A stretch of 64,000 bases of DNA from Sipunculus nudus (Eukaryota > Annelida > Sipuncula > Golfingiida > Sipunculidae): NCBI GenBank assembly GCA_026874595.1, contig CM049310.1:41669558-41733557 (forward strand), given 5' to 3'. Both the position numbers and the translations under genes were made by a program. The notes under the pieces are model-generated. The model did not search any database, was not told where the DNA came from, and saw only the letters and a list, made by a program, of their open reading frames with translations. Below are positions 25,329 through 35,876 of this stretch, one piece after another (the stretch's first letter is position 1; each line of letters opens with the position of its first letter).

Positions 25329-25401
25329 TGGTTCCGCTGGGGTTCGAACCCAGGACCTTTCGCGTGTGAGGCGAACGTGATAGCCACTACACTACGAAAC
25401 C
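25329..25401 (-). tRNA. tRNA-Val (CAC), U13
   Basis: Consensus gene sitting at the switch between two flank types, so an exchange probably occurred within or right beside it. Confidence 0.95.
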
Positions 25402-25808
25402 GCTCGATATCGTGCCTTCTTTATTCTGAAGCTCAAGGATATTACAGCTAATCTTTTATGCGACATCCTCTGCAGACGAAAGTGGGGTACTTCTTACCTC
25501 AGTTAAGAATCCGGTCACTACATAAATAACTATATATGATTTTCATTTTTTAATACAATAATAATTCCTATTATATTCTTGTTTAAATGTCAACTACATA
25601 GGTTTGAGCCAAGATGAAATAAAAATTAACTTATCTTAACGTCACACCTTGAAAGCTGTTAAAGGAGGACGCCGGAAAATATTTACAATTAAAATGGGCA
25701 AAAAATGTGAAACCTGGATTCAGGAAAATCTGAAATTTAAGTATTCATACATGATGAACAAAAATGGAACAATAGACTCTTCGAATTTAACTTCGACACT
25801 GTTAAGTT

Positions 25809-25879
25809 GGCTCGTTGGTGTAGGAGTAAGATTCTCGCTTCGGGTGCTAGAGCTTCCGGGTTCTATCCCGGACGAGCCC
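25809..25879 (+). pseudogene. Degenerate tRNA-Pro (CGG), U14
   Basis: Same 71-nt allele as U11. Confidence 0.75.
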
Positions 25880-27165
25880 GGTATATTTTAGCCATCATTC
25901 GATTGCCCCTCGATCTTTGACCCGAGAATTTCTTCTTCCCGCTCACTAAGACAGCAGGTAATTTAGGTTCGCCATCAGACCTTGGTCGATCTTTTCTGTT
26001 AACGTTTTCACACATATTTTGTAGGGAATTTCTCGAAATCAAATGACCGGGTGCCACAGCTCATACTAAAACATTAAAAGTATTTCAGAATATAAAATAA
26101 TATAGCTTTTCACCGATCACATGTGCTTACCTGCAAATTTAGTTTTAATTGCTGTGGAGAAAGTGCATACATCTTGTTAATCCTAATATTTCAATTCGAC
26201 AACCTCTGATTTATACTCACTAAAACTATAGCGTGGTTACAATATTATCGCCTACAGCAATGGGTCATGGGAGAGAGGGTTTCCTGGTTTAATAGGTTAA
26301 AAATGTGATTTCGCATGGGGGTTCGAACCCTGGACCATTGGCGTGTGAGGCGACCCTGAGAGCCACTACACTTCGAAACCGTTCGATAATGAACTTCAGT
26401 CATTCTGGAGCGTAAGGATCATGTGCAAACTTGTTTTTTGGAGACCAGTTGGATATTGGATAGGGGAAGCTCACTTTGATTTTAAATTCAACCAGTCCAA
26501 AATAAAACAAATGAAGTATTAATATGATTCATGTTCAAAGAATCCCTAACTGGGAGCTGGGGTTTACGCTCTGATTCGAAATAAGGACCTGCCGCGTGTG
26601 AGATCAACGTGAGAGCGATCAGGCTCGAATCCGCTGGGTATCATACTTCGGTTCTTCTTAAGCATAACAATGATATGCCAAACCATATCTCGAGCCCAGT
26701 TGAAAACTGCGCAGGGGAAAGCTCCTCTTTGGTTTGTTATCTGATCAGTCCATAAATAATATGACGTATAAATACGATTAAAAATCAGACGATTCCTAAC
26801 TAGGAGGATACTCTCCTTCAGACATGAACAACGACAATATAAGTTGAACCAAAGTCAGATAAAGCCTGTGCTTCACACTTATATTTTAACAATATTGGAA
26901 ACAAAAGTAAGAAGATGTAGCTTTTGATCGTATCACAGATGCGCAGCTGCAAATCAATTTAATATACTGTGGAGATAAAAATGGTCACTTCTGAACATGC
27001 TTCAAGTGACGAACAGGAACTGAATTAAGCTTGATCACTCGGATGGATAAAACGAATATTCGCTTATTGATATTTCACAAATTACGACCTGAAGTATCCT
27101 ATAATTATGTCTGATCCAGTACATGCAAATGATAAAAAATGGTGGAGGTTATATTTGGATAAATA

Positions 27166-27238
27166 TGGTTCCGCTGGGGTTCGAACCCAGGCCCTTTCGC
27201 GTGTGAGGCGAACGTGATAGCCACTACACTACGAAACC
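27166..27238 (-). tRNA. tRNA-Val (CAC), U14, proximal terminator lost
   Basis: Same variant as U11: variable-loop change and GGATAAATATGG flank without the T5 terminator. Confidence 0.9.
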
Positions 27239-27643
27239 GCTCGATATCGTGCCTTCTTCATTCTGAAGCTCAAGGATATTTTAGCTAATCTTTTATGCGA
27301 CATCATCTGCAGACCAAGGTGGGGTACTTCTTACCTCAGTTAAGAATCCGGTCACTACATAAATAACTATATATGATTTTCATTTTTAATACAATAATAA
27401 TTGTTTTTATATTCTTGTTTAAATGTCAACTACATAGGTTTGAGCCAAGATGAAATAAAAATTAACTTATCTTAACGTCATACCTTGAAAGCTGTAAAAG
27501 GAGGACACCGGAAATATTTACAATTAAAATGGGCAAAAAATGTGAAACCTGGATTCAGGAAAATCTGAAATTTAAGTATTCATACATGATGAACAAAAAT
27601 GGAACAATAGACTCTTCGAATTTAACTTCGACACTGTTAAGTT

Positions 27644-27714
27644 GGCTCGTTGGTGTAGGAGTAAGATTCTCGCTTCGGGTGCGAGAGCTTCCGGGTTCTA
27701 TCCCGGACGAGCCC
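27644..27714 (+). pseudogene. Degenerate tRNA-Pro (CGG), U15
   Basis: Same allele as U12: six-base T-loop with intact anticodon stem. Confidence 0.7.
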
Positions 27715-29001
27715 GGTATATTTTAGCCATCATTCGATTGCCCCTCGATCTTTGACCCGAGAATTTCTTCTTCCCGCTCACTAAGACAGCAGGTAATTTA
27801 GGTTCGCCATCAGACCTTGGTCGATCTTTTCTGTTAACGTTTTCACACATATTTTGTAGGGAATTTCTCGAAATCAAATGACCGGGTGCCACAGCTCATA
27901 CTAAAACATTAAAAGTATTTCAGAATATAAAATAATATAGCTTTTCACCGATCACATGTGCTTACCTGCAAATTTAGTTTTAATTGCTGTGGAGAAAGTG
28001 CATACATCTTGTTAATCCTAATATTTCAATTCGACAACCTCTGATTTACACTCACTAAAACTATAGCGTGGTTACAATATTATCGCCTACAGCAATGGGT
28101 CATGGGAGAGAGGGTTACCTGGTTTAATAGGTTAGAAATGTGATTTCGCATGGGGGTTCGAACCCTGGACCATTGGCGTGTGAGGCGACCCTGAGAGCCA
28201 CTACACTTCGAAACCGTTCGATAATGAACTTCAGTCATTCTGAAGCGTAAGGATCATGTGCAAACTTGTTTTTTGGAGACCAGTTGGATATTGGATAGGG
28301 GGAAGCTCACTTTGATTTTAAATTCAACCAGTCCAAAATAAAACAAATGAAGTATTAATATGATTAATGTTCAAACAATCCCTAACTGGGAGCTGGGGTT
28401 TACGCTCTGGTTCGAAATTAGGACCTGCCGCGTGTGAGATCAACGTGAGAGCGATCAGGCTCGAATCCGCTGGGTATCATACTTCGGTTCTTCTTAAGCA
28501 TAACAATGATATGCCAAACCATATCCCGAGGCCAGTTGAAGACTGCGCAGGGGAAAACTCCTCTTTGGTTTGTTATCTGATGAGTCCATAAATAATATGA
28601 AGTATAAATACGATTAAAAATCAGACGATTCCTAACTAGGAGAATACTCTCCTTCAGACATGAACAACGACAATATAAGTAGAACCAAAGTCAGATAAGC
28701 CTGTGCTTCATACTTATATTTTAACAATATTGGAAACAAAAGTAAGAAGATGTAGCTTTTGATCGTATCACAGATGCGCAGCTGCAAATCAATTTAATAT
28801 ACTGTGGAGATAAAAATGGTCACTTCTGAATATGCTTCAAGAGACGAACAGGATCTGAATTAAGCTTGATCACTCGGATGGATAAAACGAATATTCGCTT
28901 ATTGATATTTCACAAATTACGACCTGAAGTATCCTATAATTATGTCTGATCCAGTACATGCAAATGATAAATAATGGTGGAGGTTATATTTGGGAAAAAT
29001 A

Positions 29002-29074
29002 TGGTTCCGCTGGGGTTCGAACCCAGGACCTTTCGCGTGTGAGGCGAACGTGATAGCCACTACACTACGAAACC
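29002..29074 (-). tRNA. tRNA-Val (CAC), U15
   Basis: Consensus gene, T5 terminator kept, back-up T6 run lost as in U12. Confidence 0.94.
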
Positions 29075-29480
29075 GCTCGATATCGTGCCTTCTTCATTCT
29101 GAAGCTCAAGGATATTTTAGCTAATCTTTTATGCGACATCATCTGCAGACCAAGGTGGGGTACTTCTTACCTCAGTTAAGAATCCGGTCACTACATAAAT
29201 AACTATATATGATTTTCATTTTAAATACAATAATAATTCCTATTATATTCCTGTTTAAATGTCAACTACATAGGTTTGAGCCAAGATGAAATAAAAATTA
29301 ACATACCTTAACGTCACACCTTGTAAGCTGTAAAAGGAGGACGCCGGAAAATATTTACAATGAAAATGGGCAAAAAATGTGAGACCTGGATTCAGGAAAA
29401 TCTGAAATGTAAGTATTCATACATATTGAACAAAAATGGAACAATAGACTCTTCGAATTTCACTTCGACACTGTTAAGTT

Positions 29481-29552
29481 GGCTCGTTGGTCTAGGGGTA
29501 TGATTCTCGCTTCGGGTGCGAGAGGTCCCGGGTTCAATTCCCGGACGAGCCC
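29481..29552 (+). tRNA. tRNA-Pro (CGG), U16
   Basis: Array consensus, 72 nt, T5 terminator. Confidence 0.93.
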
Positions 29553-30839
29553 GATATATTTTTAGCCATCCTTAGATTGCCCCTCGATCTTTCACCTGAG
29601 AATTTCTTCTTCCCGCTCACTTGGACCGCAGATAATTTAGGTTCGTCATTAGACCTTGGTCGATCTTTTCTGTTAACGTTTTCATACATATTTTGTAGGG
29701 AATTTCTCGAAATCAAATGACCGGGTGCCACAGCTCATACTAAAAAATTAAAAGTATTTCAGAATATAAAATAATATAGCTTTTCACCGATCACATGTGC
29801 TTACCTGCAAATTTAGTTTTAATTGCTGTGGAGAAAGTGCATACATCTTGTTAATCCTAATATTTCAATTCGACAACCTCTGATTTACACTCACTAAAAC
29901 TATAGCGTGGTTACAATACTATCGCCTACAGCAATGGGTCATGGGAGAGAGGGTTACCTGGTTTAATAGGTTAAAAATGTGATTTCGCATGGGGGTTCGA
30001 ACCCTGGACCATTGGCGTGTGAGGCGACCCTGAGAGCCACTACACTTCGAAACCGTTCGATAATGAACTTCAGTCATTCTGAAGCGTAAGGATCATGTGC
30101 AAACTTGTTTTTTGGAGACCAGTTGGATATTGGATAGGGGGAAGCTCACTTTGATTTTAAATTCAACCAGTCCAAAATAAAACAAATGAAGTATTAATAT
30201 GATTCATGTTCGAAGAATCCCTAACTGGGAGCTGGGGTTTACGCTCTGATTTGAAATAAGGACCTGCCGCGTGTGAGATCAACGTGAGAGCGATCAGGCT
30301 CGAATCCGCTGGGTATCATACTTCGGTTCTTCTTAAGCATAACAATTATATGCCAAACCATATCCCGAGGCCAGTTGAAGACTGCGCGGGGAAAACTCCT
30401 CTTTGGTTTGTTATCTGATGAGTCCATAAATAATATGAAGTATAAATACGATTAAAAATCAGACGATTCCTAACTAGGAGAATACTCTCCTTCAGACATG
30501 AACAACGACAATATAAGTAGAACCAAAGTCAGATAAGCCTGTGCTTCATACTTATATTTTAACAATATTGGAAACAAAAGTAAGAAGATGTAGCTTTTGA
30601 TCGTATCACAGATGCGCAGCTGCAAATCAATTTAATATACTCTGGAGATAAAAATGGTCACTTCTGAATATGCTTCAAGAGACGAACAGGATCTGAATTA
30701 AGCTTGATCACTCGGATGGATAAAACGAATATTCGCTTATTGATATTTCACAAATTACGACCTGAAGTATCCTATAATTATGTCTGATCCAGTACATGCA
30801 AATGATAAAAAATGGTGGAGGTTATATTTGGGAAAAATA

Positions 30840-30912
30840 TGGTTCCGCTGGGGTTCGAACCCAGGACCTTTCGCGTGTGAGGCGAACGTGATAGCCACTA
30901 CACTACGAAACC
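30840..30912 (-). tRNA. tRNA-Val (CAC), U16
   Basis: Array consensus gene, T5 terminator. Confidence 0.95.
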
Positions 30913-31319
30913 GCTCGATATCGTGCTTTTTTCATTCTGAAGCTCAAGGATATTTTAGCTAATCTTTTATGCGACATCCTCTGCAGACGAAAGTGGGGTA
31001 CTTCTTACCTCAGTTAAGAATCCGGTCACTACATAAATAACTATATATGATTTTCATTTTTTAATACAATAATAATTCCTATTATATTCTTGTTTAAATG
31101 TCAACTACATAGGTTTGAGCCAAGATGAAATAAAAATTAACTTATCTTAACGTCACACCTTGAAAGCTGTTAAAGGAGGACGCCGGAAAATATTTACAAT
31201 TAAAATGGGCAAAAAATGTGAAACCTGGATTCAGGAAAATCTGAAATTTAAGTATTCATACATGATGAACAAAAATGGAACAATAGACTCTTCGAATTTA
31301 ACTTCGACACTGTTAAGTT

Positions 31320-31390
31320 GGCTCGTTGGTGTAGGAGTAAGATTCTCGCTTCGGGTGCTAGAGCTTCCGGGTTCTATCCCGGACGAGCCC
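31320..31390 (+). pseudogene. Degenerate tRNA-Pro (CGG), U17
   Basis: 71-nt allele with six-base T-loop and mismatched anticodon stem. Confidence 0.75.
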
Positions 31391-32677
31391 GGTATATTTT
31401 AGCCATCCTTAGATTGCCCCTCGATCTTTGACCCGAGAATTTCTTCTTCCCGCTCACTAAGACAGCAGGTAATTTAGGTTCGTCATCAGACCTTGGTCGA
31501 TCTTTTCTGTTAACGTTTTCACACATATTTTGTAGGGAATTTCTCGAAATCAAATGACCGGGTGCCACAGCTCATACTAAAACATTAAAAGTATTTCAGA
31601 ATATAAAATAATATAGCTTTTCACCGATCACATGTGCTTACCTGCAAATTTAGTTTTAATTGCTGTTGAGAAAGTGCATACATCTTGTTAATCCTAATAT
31701 TTCAATTCGACAACCTCTGATTTATACTCACTAAAACTATAGCGTGGTTACAATATTATCGCCTACAGCAATGGGTCATGGGAGAGAGGGTTACCTGGTT
31801 TAATAGGTTTGAAATGTGATTTCGCATGGGGGTTCGAACCCTGGACCATTGGCGTGTGAGGCGACCCTGAGAGCCACTACACTTCGAAACCGTTAGATAA
31901 TGAACTTCAGTCATTCTGAAGCGTAAGGATCATGTGCAAACTTGTTTTTTGGAGACCAGTTGGATATTGGATAGGGGGAAACTCACTTTGATTTTAAATT
32001 CAACCAGTCCAAAATAAAACAAATGAAGTATTAATATGATTAATGTTCAAACAATCCCTAACTGGGAGCTGGGGTTTACGCTCTGGTTCGAAATTAGGAC
32101 CTGCCGCGTGTGAGATCAACGTGAGAGCGATCAGGCTCGAATCCGCTGGGTATGATACTTCGGTTCTTCTTAAGCATAACAATGATATGCCAAACCATAT
32201 CCCGAGGCCAGTTGAAGACTGCGCAGGGGAAAACTCCTCTTTGGTTTGTTATCTGATCAGTCCAATAATAATATGAAGTATAAATACGATTAAAAATCAG
32301 ACGATTCCTAACTAGGAGGATACTCTCCTTCAGACATGAACAACGACAATATAAGTAGAACCAAAGTCAGATAAGCCTGTGCTTCATACTTATATTTTAA
32401 CAATATTGGAAACAAAAGTAAGAAGATGTAGCTTTTGATCGTATCACAGATGCGCAGCTGCAAATCAATTTAATATACTGTGGAGATAAAAATGGTCACT
32501 TCTGAACATGCTTCAAGTTACGCACAGGAACTGAATTAAGCTTGATCACGTGGATGGATAAAACGAATATTCGCTTATTGATATTTCACAAATTACGACC
32601 TGAAGTATCCTATAATTATGTCTGATCCAGTACATGCAAATGATAAAAAATGGTGGATGTTATATTTGGGAAAAATA

Positions 32678-32750
32678 TGGTTCCGCTGGGGTTCGAACCC
32701 AGGACCTTTCGCGTGTGAGGCGAACGTGATAGCCACTACACTACGAAACC
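32678..32750 (-). tRNA. tRNA-Val (CAC), U17
   Basis: Array consensus gene, T5 terminator. Confidence 0.95.
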
Positions 32751-33156
32751 GCTCGATATCGTGCTTTTTTCATTCTGAAGCTCAAGGATATTTTAGCTAA
32801 TCTTTTATGCGACATCATCTGCAGACCAAGGTGGGGTACTTCTTACCTCAGTTAAGAATCCGGTCACTACATAAATAACTATATATGATTTTCATTTTAA
32901 ATACAATAATAATTCCTATTATATTCCTGTTTAAATGTCAACTACATAGGTTTGAGCCAAGATGAAATAAAAATTAACATACCTTAACGTCACACCTTGT
33001 AAGCTGTAAAAGGAGGACGCCGGAAAATATTTACAATGAAAATGGGCAAAAAATGTGAGACCTGGATTCAGGAAAATCTGAAATGTAAGTATTCATACAT
33101 ATTGAACAAAAATGGAACAATAGACTCTTCGAATTTCACTTCGACACTGTTAAGTT

Positions 33157-33228
33157 GGCTCGTTGGTCTAGGGGTATGATTCTCGCTTCGGGTGCGAGAG
33201 GTCCCGGGTTCAATTCCCGGACGAGCCC
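33157..33228 (+). tRNA. tRNA-Pro (CGG), U18
   Basis: Array consensus, 72 nt, T5 terminator. Confidence 0.93.
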
Positions 33229-34516
33229 GATATATTTTTAGCCATCCTTAGATTGCCCCTCGATCTTTCACCTGAGAATTTCTTCTTCCCGCTCACTTAG
33301 ACCGCAGATAATTTAGGTTCGTCATTAGACCTTGGTCGATCTTTTCTGTTAACGTTTTCATACATATTTTGTAGGGAATTTCTCGAAATCAAATGACCGG
33401 GTGCCACAACTCATACTAAAACATTAAAAGTATTCCAGAATATAAAATAATATAGCTTTTCACCGATCACATGTGCTTACCTGCAAATTTAGTTTTAATT
33501 GCTGTGGAGAAAGTGCATACATCTTGTTAATCCTAATATTTCAATTCGACAACCTCTGATTTACACTCACTAAAACTATAGCGTGGTTACAATATTATCG
33601 CCTACAGCAATGGGTCATGGGAGAGAGGGTTACCTGGTTTAATAGGTTAAAAATGTGATTTCGCATGGGGGTTCGAACCCTGGACCATTGGCGTGTGAGG
33701 CGACCCTGAGAGCCACTACACTTCGAAACCGTTCGATAATGAACTTCAGTCATTCTGAAGCGTAAGGATCATGTGCAAACTTGTTTTTTGGAGACCAGTT
33801 GGATATTGGATAGGGGGAAGCTCACTTTGATTTTAAATTCAACCAGTCCAAAATAAAACAAATGAAGTATTAATATGATTCATGTTCGAAGAATCCCTAA
33901 CTGGTAGCTGGGGTTTACGCTCTGATTTGAAATAAGGACCTGCCGCGTGTGAGATCAACGTGAGAGCGATCAGGCTCGAATCCGCTGGGTATCATACTTC
34001 GGTTCTTCTTAAGCATAACAATGATATGCCAAACCATATCCCGAGGCCAGTTGAAGACTGCGCAGGGGAAAACTCCTCTTTGGTTTGTTATCTGATGAGT
34101 CCATAAATAATATGAAGTATAAATACGATTAAAAATCAGACGATTCCTAACTAGGAGAATACTCTCCTTCAGACATGAACAACGACAATATAAGTAGAAC
34201 CAAAGTCAGATAAGCCTGTGCTTCATACTTATATTTTAACAATATTGGAAGCAAAAGTAAGAAGATGTAGCTTTTGATCGTATCACAGATGCGCAGCTGC
34301 AAATCAATTTAATATACTGTGGAGATAAAAATGGTCACTTCTGAATATGCTTCAAGAGACGAACAGGATCTGAATTAAGCTTGATCACTCGGATGGATAA
34401 AACGAATATTCGCTTATTGATATTTCACAAATTACGACCTGAAGTATCCTATAATTATGTCTGATCCAGTACATGCAAATGATAAAAAATGGTGGAGGTT
34501 ATATTTGGGAAAAATA

Positions 34517-34589
34517 TGGTTCCGCTGGGGTTCGAACCCAGGACCTTTCGCGTGTGAGGCGAACGTGATAGCCACTACACTACGAAACC
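34517..34589 (-). tRNA. tRNA-Val (CAC), U18
   Basis: Array consensus gene, T5 terminator. Confidence 0.95.
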
Positions 34590-34995
34590 GCTCGATATCG
34601 TGCTTTTTTCATTCTGAAGCTCAAGGATATTTTAGCTAATCTTTTATGCGACATCATCTGCAGACCAAGGTGGGGTACTTCTTACCTCAGTTAAGAATCC
34701 GGTCACTACATAAATAACTATATATGATTTTCATTTTAAATACAATAATAAATCCTATTATATTCCTGTTTAAATGTCAACTACATAGGTTTGAGCCAAG
34801 ATGAAATAAAAATTAACATACCTTAACGTCACACCTTGTAAGCTGTAAAAGGAGGACGCCGGAAAATATTTACAATGAAAATGGGCAAAAAATGTGAGAC
34901 CTGGATTCAGGAAAATCTGAAATGTAAGTATTCATACATATTGAACAAAAATGGAACAATAGACTCTTCGAATTTCACTTCGACACTGTTAAGTT

Positions 34996-35023
34996 GGCTC
35001 GTTGGTCTAGGGGTATGATTCTC
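34996..35023 (+). pseudogene. tRNA-Pro 5' fragment cut by the retrotransposon, U19
   Basis: The first 28 nt of the consensus tRNA-Pro, through the A box and the first bases of the anticodon stem (ending GATTCTC), followed directly by element sequence. The rest of the gene is at 41345-41388. Confidence 0.95.
35010..35023 (+). repeat. Target-site duplication, left copy
   Basis: GGGGTATGATTCTC, identical to 41331-41344. Bases outside differ on the two sides, so the duplication is exactly 14 bp. Confidence 0.95.
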
Positions 35024-35026
35024 ATT

Positions 35027-35062
35027 GCATTGCGGTCCCAGCAGCCGTGGAGAACGGACGTG
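35027..35062 (+). promoter_or_regulatory. Candidate internal pol II promoter (Inr + DPE)
   Basis: The element begins with a direct repeat, ATTGC ATTGC. Taking the A of the second copy (35029, context GCATTG) as +1, the sequence GGACGTG at 35056-35062 falls at +28 to +34, the position and consensus of the downstream promoter element known from TATA-less insect LINEs such as jockey and I. No TATA box is expected in this promoter class. The initiator match is moderate, so this is an inference from spacing and the DPE match. Confidence 0.55.
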
Positions 35063-35411
35063 CCTGGGAGCAGCTCTAATTAGACCACCACCGCCTAATT
35101 AGTCAAGTGGACAGAGACGCGGAGACACAGCAGACTCACTGGCGCCTAACTTCCCAGTCAAGCTATTCACATTAGTGATTAGCGAGTCTGGTGATAGGAG
35201 CCACCCACAACAGTCCTCTTTAGGACTAGTCTATCTTTTTCAGCTTTTCAGCTTTTCAGTACTGCCATCCCCAAACAAGTGCATCTTAGCTAGGGCTTAG
35301 TTCTATAAGTTAAGGTTACTTTAGGGGAATCAGGTAAAGTATCACTTTTTCGAATTTTCTTGTTGGCTCCGGGGTAGGTGAAACCTACAAAGAACTAATT
35401 AACAGATACCC

Positions 35412-35549
35412 GCTCTCGGTACAGTTAATTAACTCATTCATTGAGCCTGCTCTCGGCTCAAGGGCTAGCTCTCGGCCCGACCGTCCACAAAGCTCACAGT
35501 TTTAAGCCCGGCTCTGGGTAAAAAACTGCTGAATAGAGCCCGCTCTCGG
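35412..35549 (+). repeat. Cluster of GCTCTCGG repeats in the 5' UTR
   Basis: The octamer GCTCTCGG appears four times in this stretch, usually as (C/T)GCTCTCGGCTC or similar, with GCTCTGGG as a fifth, imperfect copy. Possibly a protein-binding or RNA-structure element; role unknown. Confidence 0.6.
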
Positions 35550-35694
35550 CTCGCTGGCTCACGGATCATCTAAAGATAAGTTGTCTTCCACGCTCTGGAA
35601 ACAACCTATCTACTGAAAAGAGAAATCGTAGCCTGAACAGGTACGAGCAATCGGGGCGAAAATAGAGGCAGGAGGCGGAGAGAGAATCCAAAAG

Positions 35695-35870
35695 TATTTT
35701 ATTGCCCGAACGGGAATAAAATAATAAGACCCGACAGAGGAGCGAGGTCAAAAAGGGCGAGAGGAAAAGCCCGATATATTCCCAAAAGGAATATATCGAG
35801 AAAGGTCGGGAAACCAAAATACTGCCCGAGCGGGAGTATATCTAGACAATTCAGTGAGAGGGCACTGAAT
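35695..35870 (+). other. Run of four strong hairpins upstream of ORF1
   Basis: Inverted repeats: 35695-35723 (TATTTTATT-CCCG stem, 13 pairs with one bulged G, loop AA); 35772-35798 (CGATATATTCC stem, 11 pairs, loop CAAAA); 35819-35839 (ATACT-CCCG stem with one bulged G, loop AG); 35849-35870 (ATTCAGTG stem, 8 pairs, loop AGAGGG). The first and third share the same design, a CCCG/CGGG tip above an A/T stem with a single bulged G. The last ends six bases before the ORF1 ATG. Confidence 0.8.
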
Positions 35871-35876
35871 AAAAGA

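Larger units (their letters stand above)
23805..25644. repeat. Unit U13, type A, chimeric around tRNA-Val
   Basis: 1840 bp. Relic 1 at 24468-24542, relic 2 at 24723-24795. The left flank of tRNA-Val is type A (GTCTGATCC, GATAAAAAATGG), the right flank is long-unit type (TTTATTCTG, ATTACAGC). Confidence 0.95.
25645..27480. repeat. Unit U14, type B
   Basis: 1836 bp; near copy of U11. Relic 1 at 26306-26380, relic 2 at 26560-26632. Differs from U11 by, for example, GGGTTTCCTGG for GGGTTACCTGG. Confidence 0.94.
27481..29316. repeat. Unit U15, type B
   Basis: 1836 bp; near copy of U12. Relic 1 at 28141-28215, relic 2 at 28396-28468. Confidence 0.94.
29317..31155. repeat. Unit U16, type A, chimeric right end
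   Basis: 1839 bp. Relic 1 at 29980-30054, relic 2 at 30235-30307. Type A up to TTTTATGCGACATC near 30977, then the long-unit-type tail (CTCTGCAGACGAAAG). Confidence 0.95.
31156..32992. repeat. Unit U17, type B
   Basis: 1837 bp. Relic 1 at 31817-31891 (its T-run altered to GGTTTGAAATG on the plus strand), relic 2 at 32072-32144. Confidence 0.94.
32993..34831. repeat. Unit U18, type A
   Basis: 1839 bp. Relic 1 at 33656-33730, relic 2 at 33911-33983 (unique GGTAGC at its junction). Confidence 0.95.
35024..35876 (+). other. Retrotransposon 5' UTR, free of ATG
   Basis: Reading all 853 bases on the plus strand I find no ATG before the ORF1 start at 35877. The UTR holds the candidate Inr/DPE promoter at its beginning, a CTTTTCAG repeat (35244-35259), four copies of GCTCTCGG between 35412 and 35549 plus the variant GCTCTGGG, and a series of hairpins from 35695 to 35870. 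Confidence 0.85.

Noticed and set aside
1-34831. CRISPR array or bacterial tRNA operon
   Set aside because: The period is about 1.8-2.4 kb with tRNAs lacking encoded CCA, internal A and B boxes and pol III T-runs; there are no short direct repeats with spacers and no cas genes.
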